A stretch of 64,000 bases of DNA from contig NZ_LT629742.1 in the NCBI RefSeq assembly GCF_900104895.1, positions 992,001 through 1,056,000 of the forward strand. The letters are read 5' to 3'. The notes beneath the pieces were generated by a model that was not told where the DNA came from, ran no database searches, and was given only the letters and a program-made list of their open reading frames with translations. Source of the DNA: Microterricola viridarii (GTDB lineage Bacteria; Actinomycetota; Actinomycetes; Actinomycetales; Microbacteriaceae). Every line of letters begins with the position of its first letter. Position 1 is the first letter of the stretch. Of the stretch, positions 16,860-25,685 are shown in pieces. Made by a program: the position numbers and the translations under genes.

Positions 16860-18479
16860 TTAGCCCTGGGCGCGGCGCGGGCCACGCGACTGCGAGGAGC
16901 CGCGAACCAGGCCGCCGACCTGCAGGCCGCCGGAGCGACCTCCCTGCGAGGCGCCGGATGCCGAACGCTCGCCCTGTGCGGAACGGCCACGGCCGCCTTG
17001 CCCAGAGCTGTTGCGTGCGGCGCCGGTGCGCTCGCCCTGACCCGAGCCGCCATCGCGGCCGCCACGGCCGCCTTCGCGGCCGCCGTCACGACCGCCGCGG
17101 GTCGAGTCGCTCGAGGACGAGCCGGCCGGGCGGCCGGAGCGGTCGCGACGTGCGCGACCCTCGCCCGAGCCCGAACCGCCGCGCCCGGCGACGTCGCCGC
17201 CGTCGCGCAGTGCGCGCTTGCGCTGGGCGTTGGCGCCCTGCGAGCGACCGCCGCCACCCTGCTGCTGGCCGCGCGAGGCGTCAACCGGAAGCGGCTTGAC
17301 GTACGCGGCGACCTCGCCGACCAGTGCGGTCACGGCCGGGGAGTTCGGGGTGACGCTCTGCACGTCGACCTTGATGTCGGCCTTGCGCATGAGCTGCTGC
17401 AGGTCGCGCTTCTGGCCGGGGATGATGACGGTGACGACATCGCCCTCGCTGCCGGCGCGAGCCGTGCGGCCCGAGCGGTGCAGGTACGCCTTGTGCTCCA
17501 TGGGCGGGTCCACGTGCACGACCAGCTCCACGTTGTCCACGTGCACGCCGCGGGCCGCGACATCCGTGGCCACGAGCACGCGGGCGGTGCCATCGGAGAA
17601 CGCGGCCAGGTTGCGGTCGCGCTGCGGCTGGGAGAGGTTGCCGTGCAGGTCGACGGAGGGGATGCCCTGCTCGGTGAGCTTCTTGGCCAGCTTCTTGGCG
17701 TGGTGCTTGGTGCGCATGAAGAGGATGCGACGGCCGGTGCCGGAGGCGAGCGTCTTGATGAGCTCGTTCTTGGCGTCGACGTCGGAGACCTCGAAGACGT
17801 GGTGGGTCATCGCGGCGACGGGGGAGTTGGCCTCGTCGACCGAGTGCAGAACCTCGTTGTGCAGGAACTGCTTGACCAGCTTGTCCACGCCGTTGTCGAG
17901 CGTGGCGGAGAACAGCAGGCGCTGGCCGTTGTTCGGGGTCTTGTTCAGGATGCGGGTGACGACCGGCAGGAAGCCGAGGTCGGCCATGTGGTCTGCCTCG
18001 TCGAGCACGGTGATCTCGACGGCGTCCAGCGTGACGAAGCCCTGCTTCATCAGGTCCTCGAGGCGGCCGGGGCAGGCCACGACGATGTCGACGCCGTCGC
18101 GGAGCGCCGCCACCTGGCGGGCCTGCGAGATGCCGCCGAAGATGGTGGTGGTCTTCAGGTTGTAGGCGTCGGCCAGCGGTGCCAGCGTCGCGGTGATCTG
18201 CGTGGCCAGCTCGCGGGTCGGGGCGAGGATCAGGCCGAGCGGGCGACCCGGGCGGCGCTTGCCGCCGGAGAGCACGCCGCCGAGGCGGGCGACCATGGGC
18301 AGCGCGAACGCGATGGTCTTGCCGGAGCCGGTCTTTCCGCGGCCGAGCACGTCGCGCCCGGCGAGGGTGTCTGGCAGGGTGTCGGCCTGGATCGGGAACG
18401 GCTCGGTCTTGCCGTCGGCCGCGAGAACGGCGACGAGCGGGGCCGGGAGGCCGAGTGAAGCGAAGGTGGTTTCAGACAA
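16860..18479 (-). CDS. DEAD-box RNA helicase with RGG-like C-terminal tail
   Basis: The 539-residue protein has the helicase motifs in order: Q motif PFPIQ, motif I KTGSGKT, Ia PTRELA, II LDEADHMADLGF, III SAT, and VI HRSGRTARAG. Residues from about 415 form a Gly/Arg/Ser-rich disordered tail of roughly 125 residues, as in RNA-binding DeaD/RhlE proteins that remodel structured RNA in ribosome assembly and mRNA decay. The start is taken as TTG 18479 (protein begins SETTFASLGLPAP), with GAAAGG 8 bases upstream; the frame is open further upstream, but with atypical sequence. Orthologues in related actinobacteria usually begin at this point. Confidence 0.9.
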   Translation of the reverse strand: MSETTFASLGLPAPLVAVLAADGKTEPFPIQADTLPDTLAGRDVLGRGKTGSGKTIAFALPMVARLGGVLSGGKRRPGRPLGLILAPTRELATQITATLAPLADAYNLKTTTIFGGISQARQVAALRDGVDIVVACPGRLEDLMKQGFVTLDAVEITVLDEADHMADLGFLPVVTRILNKTPNNGQRLLFSATLDNGVDKLVKQFLHNEVLHSVDEANSPVAAMTHHVFEVSDVDAKNELIKTLASGTGRRILFMRTKHHAKKLAKKLTEQGIPSVDLHGNLSQPQRDRNLAAFSDGTARVLVATDVAARGVHVDNVELVVHVDPPMEHKAYLHRSGRTARAGSEGDVVTVIIPGQKRDLQQLMRKADIKVDVQSVTPNSPAVTALVGEVAAYVKPLPVDASRGQQQGGGGRSQGANAQRKRALRDGGDVAGRGGSGSGEGRARRDRSGRPAGSSSSDSTRGGRDGGREGGRGGRDGGSGQGERTGAARNSSGQGGRGRSAQGERSASGASQGGRSGGLQVGGLVRGSSQSRGPRRAQG

Positions 18480-18965
18480 AGTGATGCCTTTCGGGGCAGA
18501 CCCCGCTGCGAGCGGCGCGCGGGCGCACCGGCATCTCGGTCGGATTCCTGGGCTGCCCGGCTGCGCATGTGCACTGTGCAGGGCAATCCACGCGACCGAC
18601 GATCGGGGATAAATGGCGAAGGTGCCGGTGGGCACATCCGTTCGCCGTATGAAGAGTCAAATGATGATGCGCGAGCGCTGCTGTCACTCAGCACAGCTCG
18701 GCACATCGAAAGAATGCGTTCTACGACGCAAGGAGGGCGTCAACGCACTCACAAGTTCCACAATTCTAGCACAAGCCGGCATAAGGCCCGATTGGGGGCC
18801 GATCCGCGGGGACTCCGGCGGGGCGGATGACGCCGGATGACGCCGTGTGCCGCAGCATGACGCGGCCCCCTGTCGCATCCGTCGGCCCGGCCCTAGCGTC
18901 GCAGCAGCGGCACTGCAGAGGGCAGGCCGCGTCGTGTCCCGCCCGTTGAATTCGAAGGAGACGCC
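18480..18965. other. Divergent intergenic region, helicase/OsmC
   Basis: This 486-base gap between divergent genes shows no convincing protein frame. Its left part is probably a long 5' leader of the helicase mRNA, as often found for cold-inducible DEAD-box genes. A minus-strand TTGACG lies near 18740 but no good -10 partner is evident. A weak plus-strand promoter, CTGTCG (18870-18875), 18 bases, TAGCGT (18894-18899), could drive the OsmC gene. A tandem GGATGACGCC(G) occurs around 18826-18847. Confidence 0.4.
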
Positions 18966-19532
18966 ATGAGCGCCGACGCAGCAGCCCTGTCCACCACCCC
19001 CGCCGTCCCGACCATCACGGCGGAGGCCCGCCACGAGCGACTCACCGCCGTGGCCACCAACTGGGTGGCGACGATCGCCGAGCGGCCAGCGAAGGCACAA
19101 CTGCGCTTCACCGCAAGCGGGGAGGGCGTCGGCTCGGTGGGCACCACGATCCGCACCGGCACGCACACCTTCCAGGTCGACGAGCCCGCCGGGCTCGGCG
19201 GCGACAACGCGGCGGCCAACCCGGTCGAGGTGGCGCTGGCGGCGATCATCGCCTGTCAGGTGGTCAGCTACCGGGTGTGGGCGCTGAACCTCGGCGTCGT
19301 GCTCGACACGATCGAGGCCAGTGCAGAGGGCGACCTCGACGTGCGCGGCTTCTTCGGCCTGGACGACACGGTGCGCCCCGGCTTCACCGCCGTGCGCGTC
19401 ACCGTGAACGTGAGCGGGCCGGAACCCGAGGCGCGCTACCGCGAGCTGCACGCCGCCGTCGATGCGCACTGCCCGGTGCTCGACCTCTTCGCCAACCCGA
19501 CCCCGGTGCAGACAACGCTCGTCGTCGACTAG
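18966..19532 (+). CDS. OsmC/Ohr family peroxiredoxin-like protein
   Basis: The 188-residue protein has both family cysteines: one in IIACQVVSYR (residue ~99) and one in DAHCPVLDLF (residue ~173). These redox-active cysteines reduce organic hydroperoxides in OsmC/Ohr proteins. The Pro-Val-Glu segment before the first Cys (NPVEVALAA) is also conserved. An N-terminal extension of about 25 residues lacks known features. AAGGAG lies 5-6 bases before the ATG. It is monocistronic as far as can be seen. Confidence 0.85.
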   Translation: MSADAAALSTTPAVPTITAEARHERLTAVATNWVATIAERPAKAQLRFTASGEGVGSVGTTIRTGTHTFQVDEPAGLGGDNAAANPVEVALAAIIACQVVSYRVWALNLGVVLDTIEASAEGDLDVRGFFGLDDTVRPGFTAVRVTVNVSGPEPEARYRELHAAVDAHCPVLDLFANPTPVQTTLVVD

Positions 19533-19632
19533 ACCAGCCCGCTCAGGCACGGCGCGCCGCATTCCGACGGATTCTCCGGCCGGCGGCGCGCCCGGAACGC
19601 CCCGCACCCGCCAGCGGCCGCACTCCACTCAG

Positions 19633-19660
19633 CTTCTCGGCCCCCGAGAAGGCGTAGACT
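19633..19660 (+). promoter_or_regulatory. Inverted repeat abutting the -10 of the HelD-type gene
   Basis: CTTCTCGG (19633-19640), loop CCC, CCGAGAAG (19644-19651) is a perfect 8-bp inverted repeat. Three bases later comes TAGACT (19655-19660), a good -10, 25 bases before the GTG start. The repeat sits where a -35 would be, so it may be an operator; it could also be the tail hairpin of the OsmC transcript. Confidence 0.4.
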
Positions 19661-19685
19661 TTCGGGCCGGAGAAAGTGGGGTCGT

Positions 19686-21983
19686 GTGCCGTCATCGGAA
19701 CTCGAACGGGAGCGCGCCGTCGTCGCGTCGTTTTACCGTCGTCTTGACCAGTTGCGTGCCGAAGTCGAGGAGCGCCTCGTCGCCGTGCAGCGCGGCAACG
19801 TCGGCAGCAATCACCAGGCGCGCAGCGAGCGCGACTCCTTCGCCCGGCTGCACGAGGACAACCTCGCGCAGCTGAACGAGGTCGACGCCCGCATCGCCTT
19901 CGGCCGCCTGCAGGTGGCCGGCGACGCCCCCGGCGCCGACGCCCTCCACTACATCGGCCGCATCGGCCTCCGCGACACCGACCAGTCCACGATGCTGCTG
20001 GACTGGCGGGCCCCGCAGGCCGGCGCCTTCTACCAGGCGACCGCGGCGCACCCGCTCGGCGTGCGCGCCCGGCGCCACCTCACCATGCGCGAGCGCGAGC
20101 TCACCCGCGTCGACGACGAGGTGCTCGACGCCGCCCTGCTCGACGAGCTGCGCGCGGATGCCGCAGACGGCACCGCCGGCGTCGCGGCGGCATCCGGGAC
20201 CCTGCAGGGCGAGGGGGCTCTGCTGGCCGCTCTGACCGCCGAGCGCACCGGCCACATGCACGACATCGTCGCCACCATCCAGGGCGAGCAAGACCGCATC
20301 ATCCGCTCCGAGATGCGCGGCGCCCTCGTCGTGCAAGGCGGGCCGGGCACCGGCAAGACGGCCGTCGCGCTGCACCGCGCCGCCTTCCTGATCTACGCCA
20401 ACCGCGAGCGGCTGAAGTCGGCCGGCGTGCTCGTCGTCGGCCCGAGCGCCGCCTTCGTGCACTACATCGAGGCGGTGCTGCCCTCCCTCGGCGAGACCGG
20501 CGTCGTGATGCGCACCCTGGGCTCCCTGTTCCCGGGCGTCGAGGCCGACGCCGACGACGCCCCGGCCACGGCCGCGCTCAAGGGCCGACTCGAGATGTCC
20601 GGCCTGCTCTCCCGGGCCGTGCGCGGGCGGCAGCGCGTTCCCGCCGGCCCGGAGCAGGTCGAGGTGAACGGCGACACGATCACGGTCGCGCCGGAGCTGA
20701 TCGCGGGCGCCATCCAGCGCGCCCAGCGCACCGGCAAGCCGCACAACGTCGCCCGCGTCACGTTCGTCAGGCACGCCATCGCCGAGCTGGCCACCCAGCT
20801 CGCCGCGCAGCTGGCGAAGAACGGCGCGGCGATCGACGACTCCGACGTCGCCGCCCTCCGCGAGGACCTGCGCGAGAGCCACGCCGTGCGCGTGCTGCTG
20901 AACACCGCCTGGCTGCCGCTGACCCCGGAGAAGCTCCTCGGCGACCTGTACTCCCGCCCGGAGTGGCTGGCCGAGCTGACGCCGCGCTGGTCGCCGGAGC
21001 GCCGCGCCCTGCTGCACCGCCCGCGCTCCGCCCCGATGACGGTCAGCGACGTGGCCCTGCTCGACGAGGCGGCCGAGCTGCTCGGCGACATGCCCGCGCG
21101 CCGCAGCGCCGCAGACAAGGAACGTGAGCGCCAGCGCGAGGCCGACATCGAGAACGCCCGCGCCGCGATCGCCAACATGGGCGTCGAGGGCATGGTCAGC
21201 GCCGAGCAGCTGGCCGACGGCTTCGCCGAGCGCGGCGAGCGCATGAGCGTGGCCGAGCGCGCGGCATCCGACCGCACCTGGACCTACGGCCACGTCGTCG
21301 TCGACGAGGCGCAGGAGCTCTCGCCGATGCAGTGGCGGATGCTGGTGCGCAAGTCGCCGATGCGCAGCTTCACGATCGTCGGCGACATCGCCCAGGTCAG
21401 CTCGGCGGCCGGTGCGCGCAGCTGGGCCGACGCCCTGCACGCCGGCTTCGGCGACCGCTGGCGGCTCGAGCAGCTGAGCGTCAACTACCGCACGCCGGCG
21501 CAGATCGCCCGGGCCGCCGAGGAGTTCGCCGCCGACGCCGGGCTGCCGATCACGCCCGCCCGCGCGGTGCGCGAGGGTGACTGGCCGATCGACACCGTCG
21601 TGGCCGGCGGCGGGCTCGCGCCGGCCGTCGTCGACGCCGTTCGCGGGGTGCGGGCGGATGCCGCGGGCGGCAACCTCGCCGTGATCGTGCCGGCCGCGGC
21701 GATCGACGAGATCGCCGATGCCCTGCACGCTGCGCTGGATGCCGCCGGCGCCCGCCCGGTCACCGGGCGCGGAGCCGCCGGGCTCGACCGGCCGGTCGCC
21801 GTGCTCACCGCCCGCGAGGCGAAGGGCCTGGAGTTCGACGCCGTCGTGATCGGCGACCCGCGGGGGATCGTCGCGGAGTCCCCGCGCGGGGCTGCGGCGC
21901 TTTATGTCGCGGCGACCAGACCCACCCAACGGCTGGCGATGGTCTACCCGAGCGGGGAGGAACCCCTCGCAGGCTTTGCCTGA
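19686..21983 (+). CDS. HelD/HelR-type UvrD-like ATPase (RNA polymerase recycling factor)
   Basis: This 765-residue superfamily-1 motor has an N-terminal coiled-coil arm (residues ~1-65), Walker A GGPGTGKTA at about residue 218, Walker B VVDEAQELSPMQW, motif III VGDIAQ and the C-terminal TAREAKGLEFDAVV motif. The architecture, with the long insertion between Walker A and B, is that of HelD rather than UvrD/PcrA DNA helicases. Actinobacterial HelD/HelR proteins strip stalled or rifampicin-bound RNA polymerase from DNA. GTG 19686 is the first start after the -10 TAGACT; GGAGAAAG lies upstream. No rifampicin-associated element is visible in the promoter. Confidence 0.85.
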   Translation: MPSSELERERAVVASFYRRLDQLRAEVEERLVAVQRGNVGSNHQARSERDSFARLHEDNLAQLNEVDARIAFGRLQVAGDAPGADALHYIGRIGLRDTDQSTMLLDWRAPQAGAFYQATAAHPLGVRARRHLTMRERELTRVDDEVLDAALLDELRADAADGTAGVAAASGTLQGEGALLAALTAERTGHMHDIVATIQGEQDRIIRSEMRGALVVQGGPGTGKTAVALHRAAFLIYANRERLKSAGVLVVGPSAAFVHYIEAVLPSLGETGVVMRTLGSLFPGVEADADDAPATAALKGRLEMSGLLSRAVRGRQRVPAGPEQVEVNGDTITVAPELIAGAIQRAQRTGKPHNVARVTFVRHAIAELATQLAAQLAKNGAAIDDSDVAALREDLRESHAVRVLLNTAWLPLTPEKLLGDLYSRPEWLAELTPRWSPERRALLHRPRSAPMTVSDVALLDEAAELLGDMPARRSAADKERERQREADIENARAAIANMGVEGMVSAEQLADGFAERGERMSVAERAASDRTWTYGHVVVDEAQELSPMQWRMLVRKSPMRSFTIVGDIAQVSSAAGARSWADALHAGFGDRWRLEQLSVNYRTPAQIARAAEEFAADAGLPITPARAVREGDWPIDTVVAGGGLAPAVVDAVRGVRADAAGGNLAVIVPAAAIDEIADALHAALDAAGARPVTGRGAAGLDRPVAVLTAREAKGLEFDAVVIGDPRGIVAESPRGAAALYVAATRPTQRLAMVYPSGEEPLAGFA

Positions 21984-21996
21984 GCCGAGGAAGTTT

Positions 21997-22029
21997 CGAC
22001 AATCGGGCGGAAACGCCCGCGATTTGTCG
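21997..22029 (+). terminator. Hairpin after the HelD-type gene
   Basis: CGGGCG (22004-22009), tetraloop GAAA, CGCCCG (22014-22019) is extended by CGACAAT on the left and ATTTGTCG on the right with a 2-base bulge. It starts 13 bases past the stop codon. No T-tract. Confidence 0.5.
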
Positions 22030-22196
22030 CAGAAGCTGCGTCAAGGTGTGCGACTATTGCGCCACACGTTCGTCGCGAGATGCACGTTGGGGGCCCGGTG
22101 CGCTATTCGGGTTAGCTGCCCGGGCCCCACCCTCTCCCTCCCGGCTTCCGCCTTCACGTGCCGCGGGATGTCGCACAGATGCGCCACAATCAAGCC

Positions 22197-22649
22197 ATGG
22201 CAATTCGTTATTGGCTCGGAGTGGTGCACCGCGAGCACGTGCTGCGCGGCGTCGAGCTCGGCATTGCCCAGCTCAACCACGGCTCCAAGCAGGCGGTCTC
22301 CCGGCTGCGCGAGGCCGACGGGCTGATCTACTACTCGCCCAGGGTGAGCGGGCCAGACGGCGAGGTGCTCCGCGAGTTCACCGCGATCGGGCGGGTGGCC
22401 GACGACTCTGTCTTCCAGGCCCCGGACGGCGCCGTGATGACCAACTCCTTCGGAGAGCCGTACCGGCCCTGGCGGCGCCGCGTCGACTACGACCCGTTCG
22501 CCGTGCCGACATCCATTCGCCCGCTGATCCCCGTGCTCGACTTCACGTCGGCCTCGCCGAACTGGGGGTTCCAGCTGCGGCGGGGCCTGATCGAGCTGAG
22601 CCGGCACGACTACGAGCTGATCAAGGCGCAGATGCGGGCTGTGATCTGA
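22197..22649 (+). CDS. EVE-domain (UPF0310) protein
   Basis: The 150-residue single-domain protein begins with the EVE/UPF0310 signature RYWLGVVHREHVLRGVE and has the downstream LIYYSPR and RPWRRRVDY segments. EVE domains are PUA-like folds thought to bind modified bases in DNA or RNA; stand-alone copies are uncharacterised. ATG 22197 is chosen as the family N-terminus; a possible -10 (CACAAT, 22185-22190) lies 6 bases upstream, consistent with a leaderless mRNA. Its last 29 bases overlap the convergent downstream gene. Confidence 0.85.
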   Translation: MAIRYWLGVVHREHVLRGVELGIAQLNHGSKQAVSRLREADGLIYYSPRVSGPDGEVLREFTAIGRVADDSVFQAPDGAVMTNSFGEPYRPWRRRVDYDPFAVPTSIRPLIPVLDFTSASPNWGFQLRRGLIELSRHDYELIKAQMRAVI

Positions 22650-23127
22650 GCGGCGCGGCGTCGAAGCTCCACGTCGGGGCCAGCTGGCGCAGCCGCAGGC
22701 CGCGCCACTGCCAGAACAGCCAGATCGGGTACCAACTCGGGGCGGCCAGCGGCCCGCTGAAGTGCAGCCGGTCGCGGTAGAGGGTGCCGCCTGGTGCGGG
22801 GGAGACCGCCATGCGGTGGTCCCACTCGCGCAGCCCCCGGCCAAGGCCGCCGCGCAGCCCGCCGGTGTCGCGCAGCATCCGCACCTCCTGCGGCAGGTCG
22901 CCCGGGCGAGTGATGTCGACCGCGACGGTGCCGACCTGCACGGTGCGCAGCGCGAGAGCCCGCATCAGGTGCTCGCCGTTCGGCCACTGTGTGGGCAGTC
23001 CCTCCGGCTCGAGCGAGGCGAAGTCCAGCCAGGGCGAGGCGACCTCGCGCAGGCCGGCCGGGCTCTGCAGGGCATGCCAGGCGGCATCCGGCTCGCAGTC
23101 GAGCACGAGTTTCAGTTGCACGATCAT
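22621..23127 (-). CDS. SRPBCC-like (START/Bet v1 fold) hypothetical protein
   Basis: A 168-residue soluble protein. The N-terminal pattern (hydrophobic strand, then CEPDAAWHALQSPAGL) and the late segment with YRDRLHFSGPLAA resemble polyketide-cyclase/SRPBCC proteins, which bind hydrophobic ligands. No catalytic residues can be assigned and the match is by eye. The 3' end overlaps the EVE gene tail-to-tail by 29 bases, so both coding ends constrain each other. Confidence 0.6.
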   Translation of the reverse strand: MIVQLKLVLDCEPDAAWHALQSPAGLREVASPWLDFASLEPEGLPTQWPNGEHLMRALALRTVQVGTVAVDITRPGDLPQEVRMLRDTGGLRGGLGRGLREWDHRMAVSPAPGGTLYRDRLHFSGPLAAPSWYPIWLFWQWRGLRLRQLAPTWSFDAAPLRSQPASAP

Positions 23128-23218
23128 TCGGCGAGGCTACGGGATGCCGGCCCGGCCAGCCAGCAGCGCTCAGCCGACCAACAGCTAGCGTCCACCCGCG
23201 CGCCCTAGGCTGGCAACT

Positions 23219-24508
23219 ATGTCTGACTCGCTCTGGTGGCTGCCGTCGCTGCTGGTATTCGCCATCGCCGGGGCCATCGCAGTCTTCGGCATCGCCGCGC
23301 TGCGCCGGGCGAGCCTGCGCCGTGACGCCGCCACAGACTCGAGCCTGCTCGAACTGCAGCGCCGCGCCGGCGGGCTGCTCGTGCGCACCGACAACCGGGT
23401 GCAGGAGAGCGAGGACGAGCTCGGCTTCGCCCAGGCCCAGTTCGGCGACGCCGCCGTGATCGACTACCGCAACGCCATCGATACGGCCAGGCGGCGCCTG
23501 CGCGAGGCGTTCCTGCTGCAGCAGCGGCTGGATGACGCCGAACCTGACACCGTCGACGAGCGCCGGCGCTGGAACACCCAGATCATCGAGCTGTGCACCT
23601 CGGCTGATGCCGCGCTCGCCGGCGAGGACGCCCGGTTCCGGGAGCGCCGCAGCACCGAGCGCAATGCCCCGCAGCAGCTCCTCGTGGTGCAGACGCAGCT
23701 CTCCGCGGCCGAGCTGCGTGCCGACGAGATCCGCGCCGTCAGCCAGAGCCTCTCCGCCCGCTTCGCCCCGTCGGCGCTCGAGGCGCTGGAGCGGCACATC
23801 GACGACGCCAGCGAGCTGCTGGTGTCGGCGTCCGGGCTGCTCGAGGCGGCCTCGCTGCGCATCCAGGGCGGCGGCGTCGAGCCCGTCGCCGACGTGCTCC
23901 GCTCGGCCCACGACGACGTGACCCGCTCCGGCGGCGCGCTGGGCGCGGCCGAGTTGGCCGCCGCCCGCATCGCCGCCGCCGAGACCGCCTCGGCCGGCCT
24001 CGCCGTGCAGCTGCAGGGGGCCATCGCCGAGGCCCGCGAGGTGCGCGACGGCCACGTCGACCCCGCGGCGGCCATCGCCCTGAACCTCTGCGTCGACCAG
24101 GCCGGCATGGCGCTGGCCGAGCACGCGCGACTGGCCCGCTCCGGCGGCGTGAGCGCCGACCCCGTGGCCGACCTGGACGCGCTGCGCGCCGCGATCGACC
24201 GGCTGGACGCCGCGACATCCGCCGCCCGCGGCCAGCAGGACAGGCTCGAGCACGCCCGGATCGCACTCGGCGGCGCGCTCGTGGCCGCCCGCAGCCACAT
24301 CGCGGTCGCCCGCGACTGCATCGGGGCCCGCCGCGGCGTCGTGGGCGCCCCCGCGCGCACCCGGCTGGCCGAGGCCGAGCGCCAGCTGATGCTCGCCGAG
24401 GCGGAGTCCGACCCGGTCAGCGCCCTCGACATCGCCCGGCGCGCGGTGCGCCATGCCGACGACGCCGAGGCCCTCGCCCGCTACGACGGTGAGATTCGGG
24501 GCGCGTAG
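23219..24508 (+). CDS. Membrane-anchored Ala-rich coiled-coil protein of unknown function
   Basis: 429 residues: one N-terminal transmembrane segment (about residues 6-28) followed by a long, Ala/Glu/Arg-rich, strongly helical region with heptad-like spacing to the end. The C-terminal piece (ARTRLAEAERQLMLAEAES and DIARRAVRHADDA) resembles the tail of actinobacterial TPM-domain proteins, but no TPM domain precedes it. Only one cysteine pair is present and no enzymatic motif. TAGGCT (23206-23211) ends 7 bases before the ATG, suggesting a leaderless transcript. I do not recognise a specific function. Confidence 0.75.
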   Translation: MSDSLWWLPSLLVFAIAGAIAVFGIAALRRASLRRDAATDSSLLELQRRAGGLLVRTDNRVQESEDELGFAQAQFGDAAVIDYRNAIDTARRRLREAFLLQQRLDDAEPDTVDERRRWNTQIIELCTSADAALAGEDARFRERRSTERNAPQQLLVVQTQLSAAELRADEIRAVSQSLSARFAPSALEALERHIDDASELLVSASGLLEAASLRIQGGGVEPVADVLRSAHDDVTRSGGALGAAELAAARIAAAETASAGLAVQLQGAIAEAREVRDGHVDPAAAIALNLCVDQAGMALAEHARLARSGGVSADPVADLDALRAAIDRLDAATSAARGQQDRLEHARIALGGALVAARSHIAVARDCIGARRGVVGAPARTRLAEAERQLMLAEAESDPVSALDIARRAVRHADDAEALARYDGEIRGA

Positions 24509-24520
24509 CGAAGCTACGCG
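24502..24520 (+). terminator. Hairpin overlapping a stop codon
   Basis: CGCGTAGC (24502-24509), GAA, GCTACGCG (24513-24520): perfect 8-bp stem that includes the TAG stop of the coiled-coil gene. Likely mRNA 3' end structure. Confidence 0.5.
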
Positions 24521-24798
24521 AAAGGCGGCAGCCCACACCCAGGCATCCTCAAAAACCGCCACAGATAGAAAACGCCCCGCGCCACCTCACGCCGCACCCG
24601 GCTCACGCCGCACCCGGCTAACGCCGCACCCGCCGCACCCGCCGCTCAGCAGACCGTCCCGCGCCACCTCCCGCCGCACCCGACTGCCTCCTGCCGCGCC
24701 CCTGCGCCACTTCCTCGCTCTCCGCGCCACATCACCGGGCGCGGAGCACTACAAAGTGGCGCAGCACGAGTGGCGCAGGACGAGTGGCGCAGCGAAAA
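24521..24798. repeat. Repeat-rich intergenic segment
   Basis: It contains a 16-bp tandem (ACGCCGCACCCGGCTC/A, 24589-24632, about 2.75 copies) and a 14-bp tandem (TGGCGCAGCACGAG type, 24757-24794, about 2.7 copies). An 11-bp inverted repeat (24702-24712 / 24754-24764) encloses a second, 9-bp one (24720-24728 / 24738-24746). No start-bearing protein frame stands out. Confidence 0.6.
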
Positions 24799-24843
24799 CG
24801 GCGCGGGGCGGATGCCGCGTGCTGCGGCATCCGCCCCGCGCCG
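24799..24843 (-). terminator. Strong rho-independent terminator of the Pot-type operon
   Basis: A perfect 20-bp stem (24799-24818 / 24824-24843) with a 5-base loop is followed, read on the minus strand, by TTTTCG. It lies just past the last permease gene. Both arms contain the octamer GGATGCCG/CGGCATCC. Confidence 0.85.
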
Positions 24844-24865
24844 GAGTCGGAGCAGGCGTGGAGGC

Positions 24866-25678
24866 TCAGTCCCGGTCGGCCGGGTCGCGCGAGAGCCGCT
24901 GCGACACCCACACCGGGATGAACGAGGCCAGGATGACGACGGTCGCGACCACGTTCACCAGCGACGCCTCGTTCGGGCGGGCCATCTGGTTCATGATCCA
25001 GAGCGGCAGCGTGTCGACGCCGGGCGGCGCCGTGAAGATCGTCACGACGACCTCGTCGAAGCTGAGCGCGAAGGCGAGGATGCCGCCGGCGACGAACGCG
25101 CTGCGGAACTGCGGGAACGTGACCAGGCGGAATGTCTGCCACGGCGTCGCGCCGAGGTCGCGCGAGGCTTCCTCGACGTTCGGGCTCAGCCGGCGCAGGC
25201 GCGCCAGCACGTTGTTGAACACCATGACGATGCAGAAGGTGCCGTGCGCGATGATCATGCCGAAGTAGCCGACCTGGATGCCGATCGGCTCCAGGATCTG
25301 GTTGTAGGTGTTGTTCAGGGCGACACCGGTCACGACGCCGGGCAGCGCGATCGGCAGCACCACGAGCAGGTTCACCGACTGCTTGCCGAAGAACGTGAAG
25401 CGCTGCAGCGCGAACGCGACCAGGGTTCCGAGCACGAGGGCCACGGCGGTGGCGCCGAGGCCGACGACTACCGAGTTGAGGATGGCGGCGCGGATCGGCT
25501 CGCTGGTGAAGGCCTTGCCCCACCACTGCAGCGAGAAGTCCGTCACCGGCCACGTCGCGATGCGGGCCTCGTTGAAGGAGTTGAACACGACGAGGAACAG
25601 CGGCACGTACATGAACGCGAGGGCGACTGCGACGATGGCGCCGAGGCCGATCTTTGCCGCAAGGGAGAGTCTGAGCAT
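24866..25678 (-). CDS. Spermidine/putrescine-type ABC transporter permease, PotC-like
   Basis: A 270-residue membrane permease with about six hydrophobic helices and the EAA-loop equivalent EEASRDLGATPWQTFRLV (residues ~150-170), as in PotC/PotI-type proteins. The pattern FALSFDEVVVTIF is diagnostic of this subgroup. ATG 25678 gives the family N-terminus and follows the PotB-like stop by 7 bases with AAGG upstream. It is the last gene of the operon ATPase, binding protein, PotB, PotC. Confidence 0.88.
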   Translation of the reverse strand: MLRLSLAAKIGLGAIVAVALAFMYVPLFLVVFNSFNEARIATWPVTDFSLQWWGKAFTSEPIRAAILNSVVVGLGATAVALVLGTLVAFALQRFTFFGKQSVNLLVVLPIALPGVVTGVALNNTYNQILEPIGIQVGYFGMIIAHGTFCIVMVFNNVLARLRRLSPNVEEASRDLGATPWQTFRLVTFPQFRSAFVAGGILAFALSFDEVVVTIFTAPPGVDTLPLWIMNQMARPNEASLVNVVATVVILASFIPVWVSQRLSRDPADRD

Positions 25679-25685
25679 TTCGGCC

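Noticed and set aside
18567-18840. Two short plus-strand frames upstream of the OsmC gene
   Set aside because: Neither has a ribosome site or typical codon bias; the region is better explained as promoter and leader DNA for divergent genes.
19533-19685. Rifampicin-associated element upstream of the HelD-type gene
   Set aside because: I looked for the CTTGC-type inverted element known from helR promoters and found none; only the unrelated CTTCTCGG repeat is present.
24589-24794. Possible CRISPR-like array
   Set aside because: Units are short, directly abutting tandem repeats with no unique spacers, and no cas genes are near.
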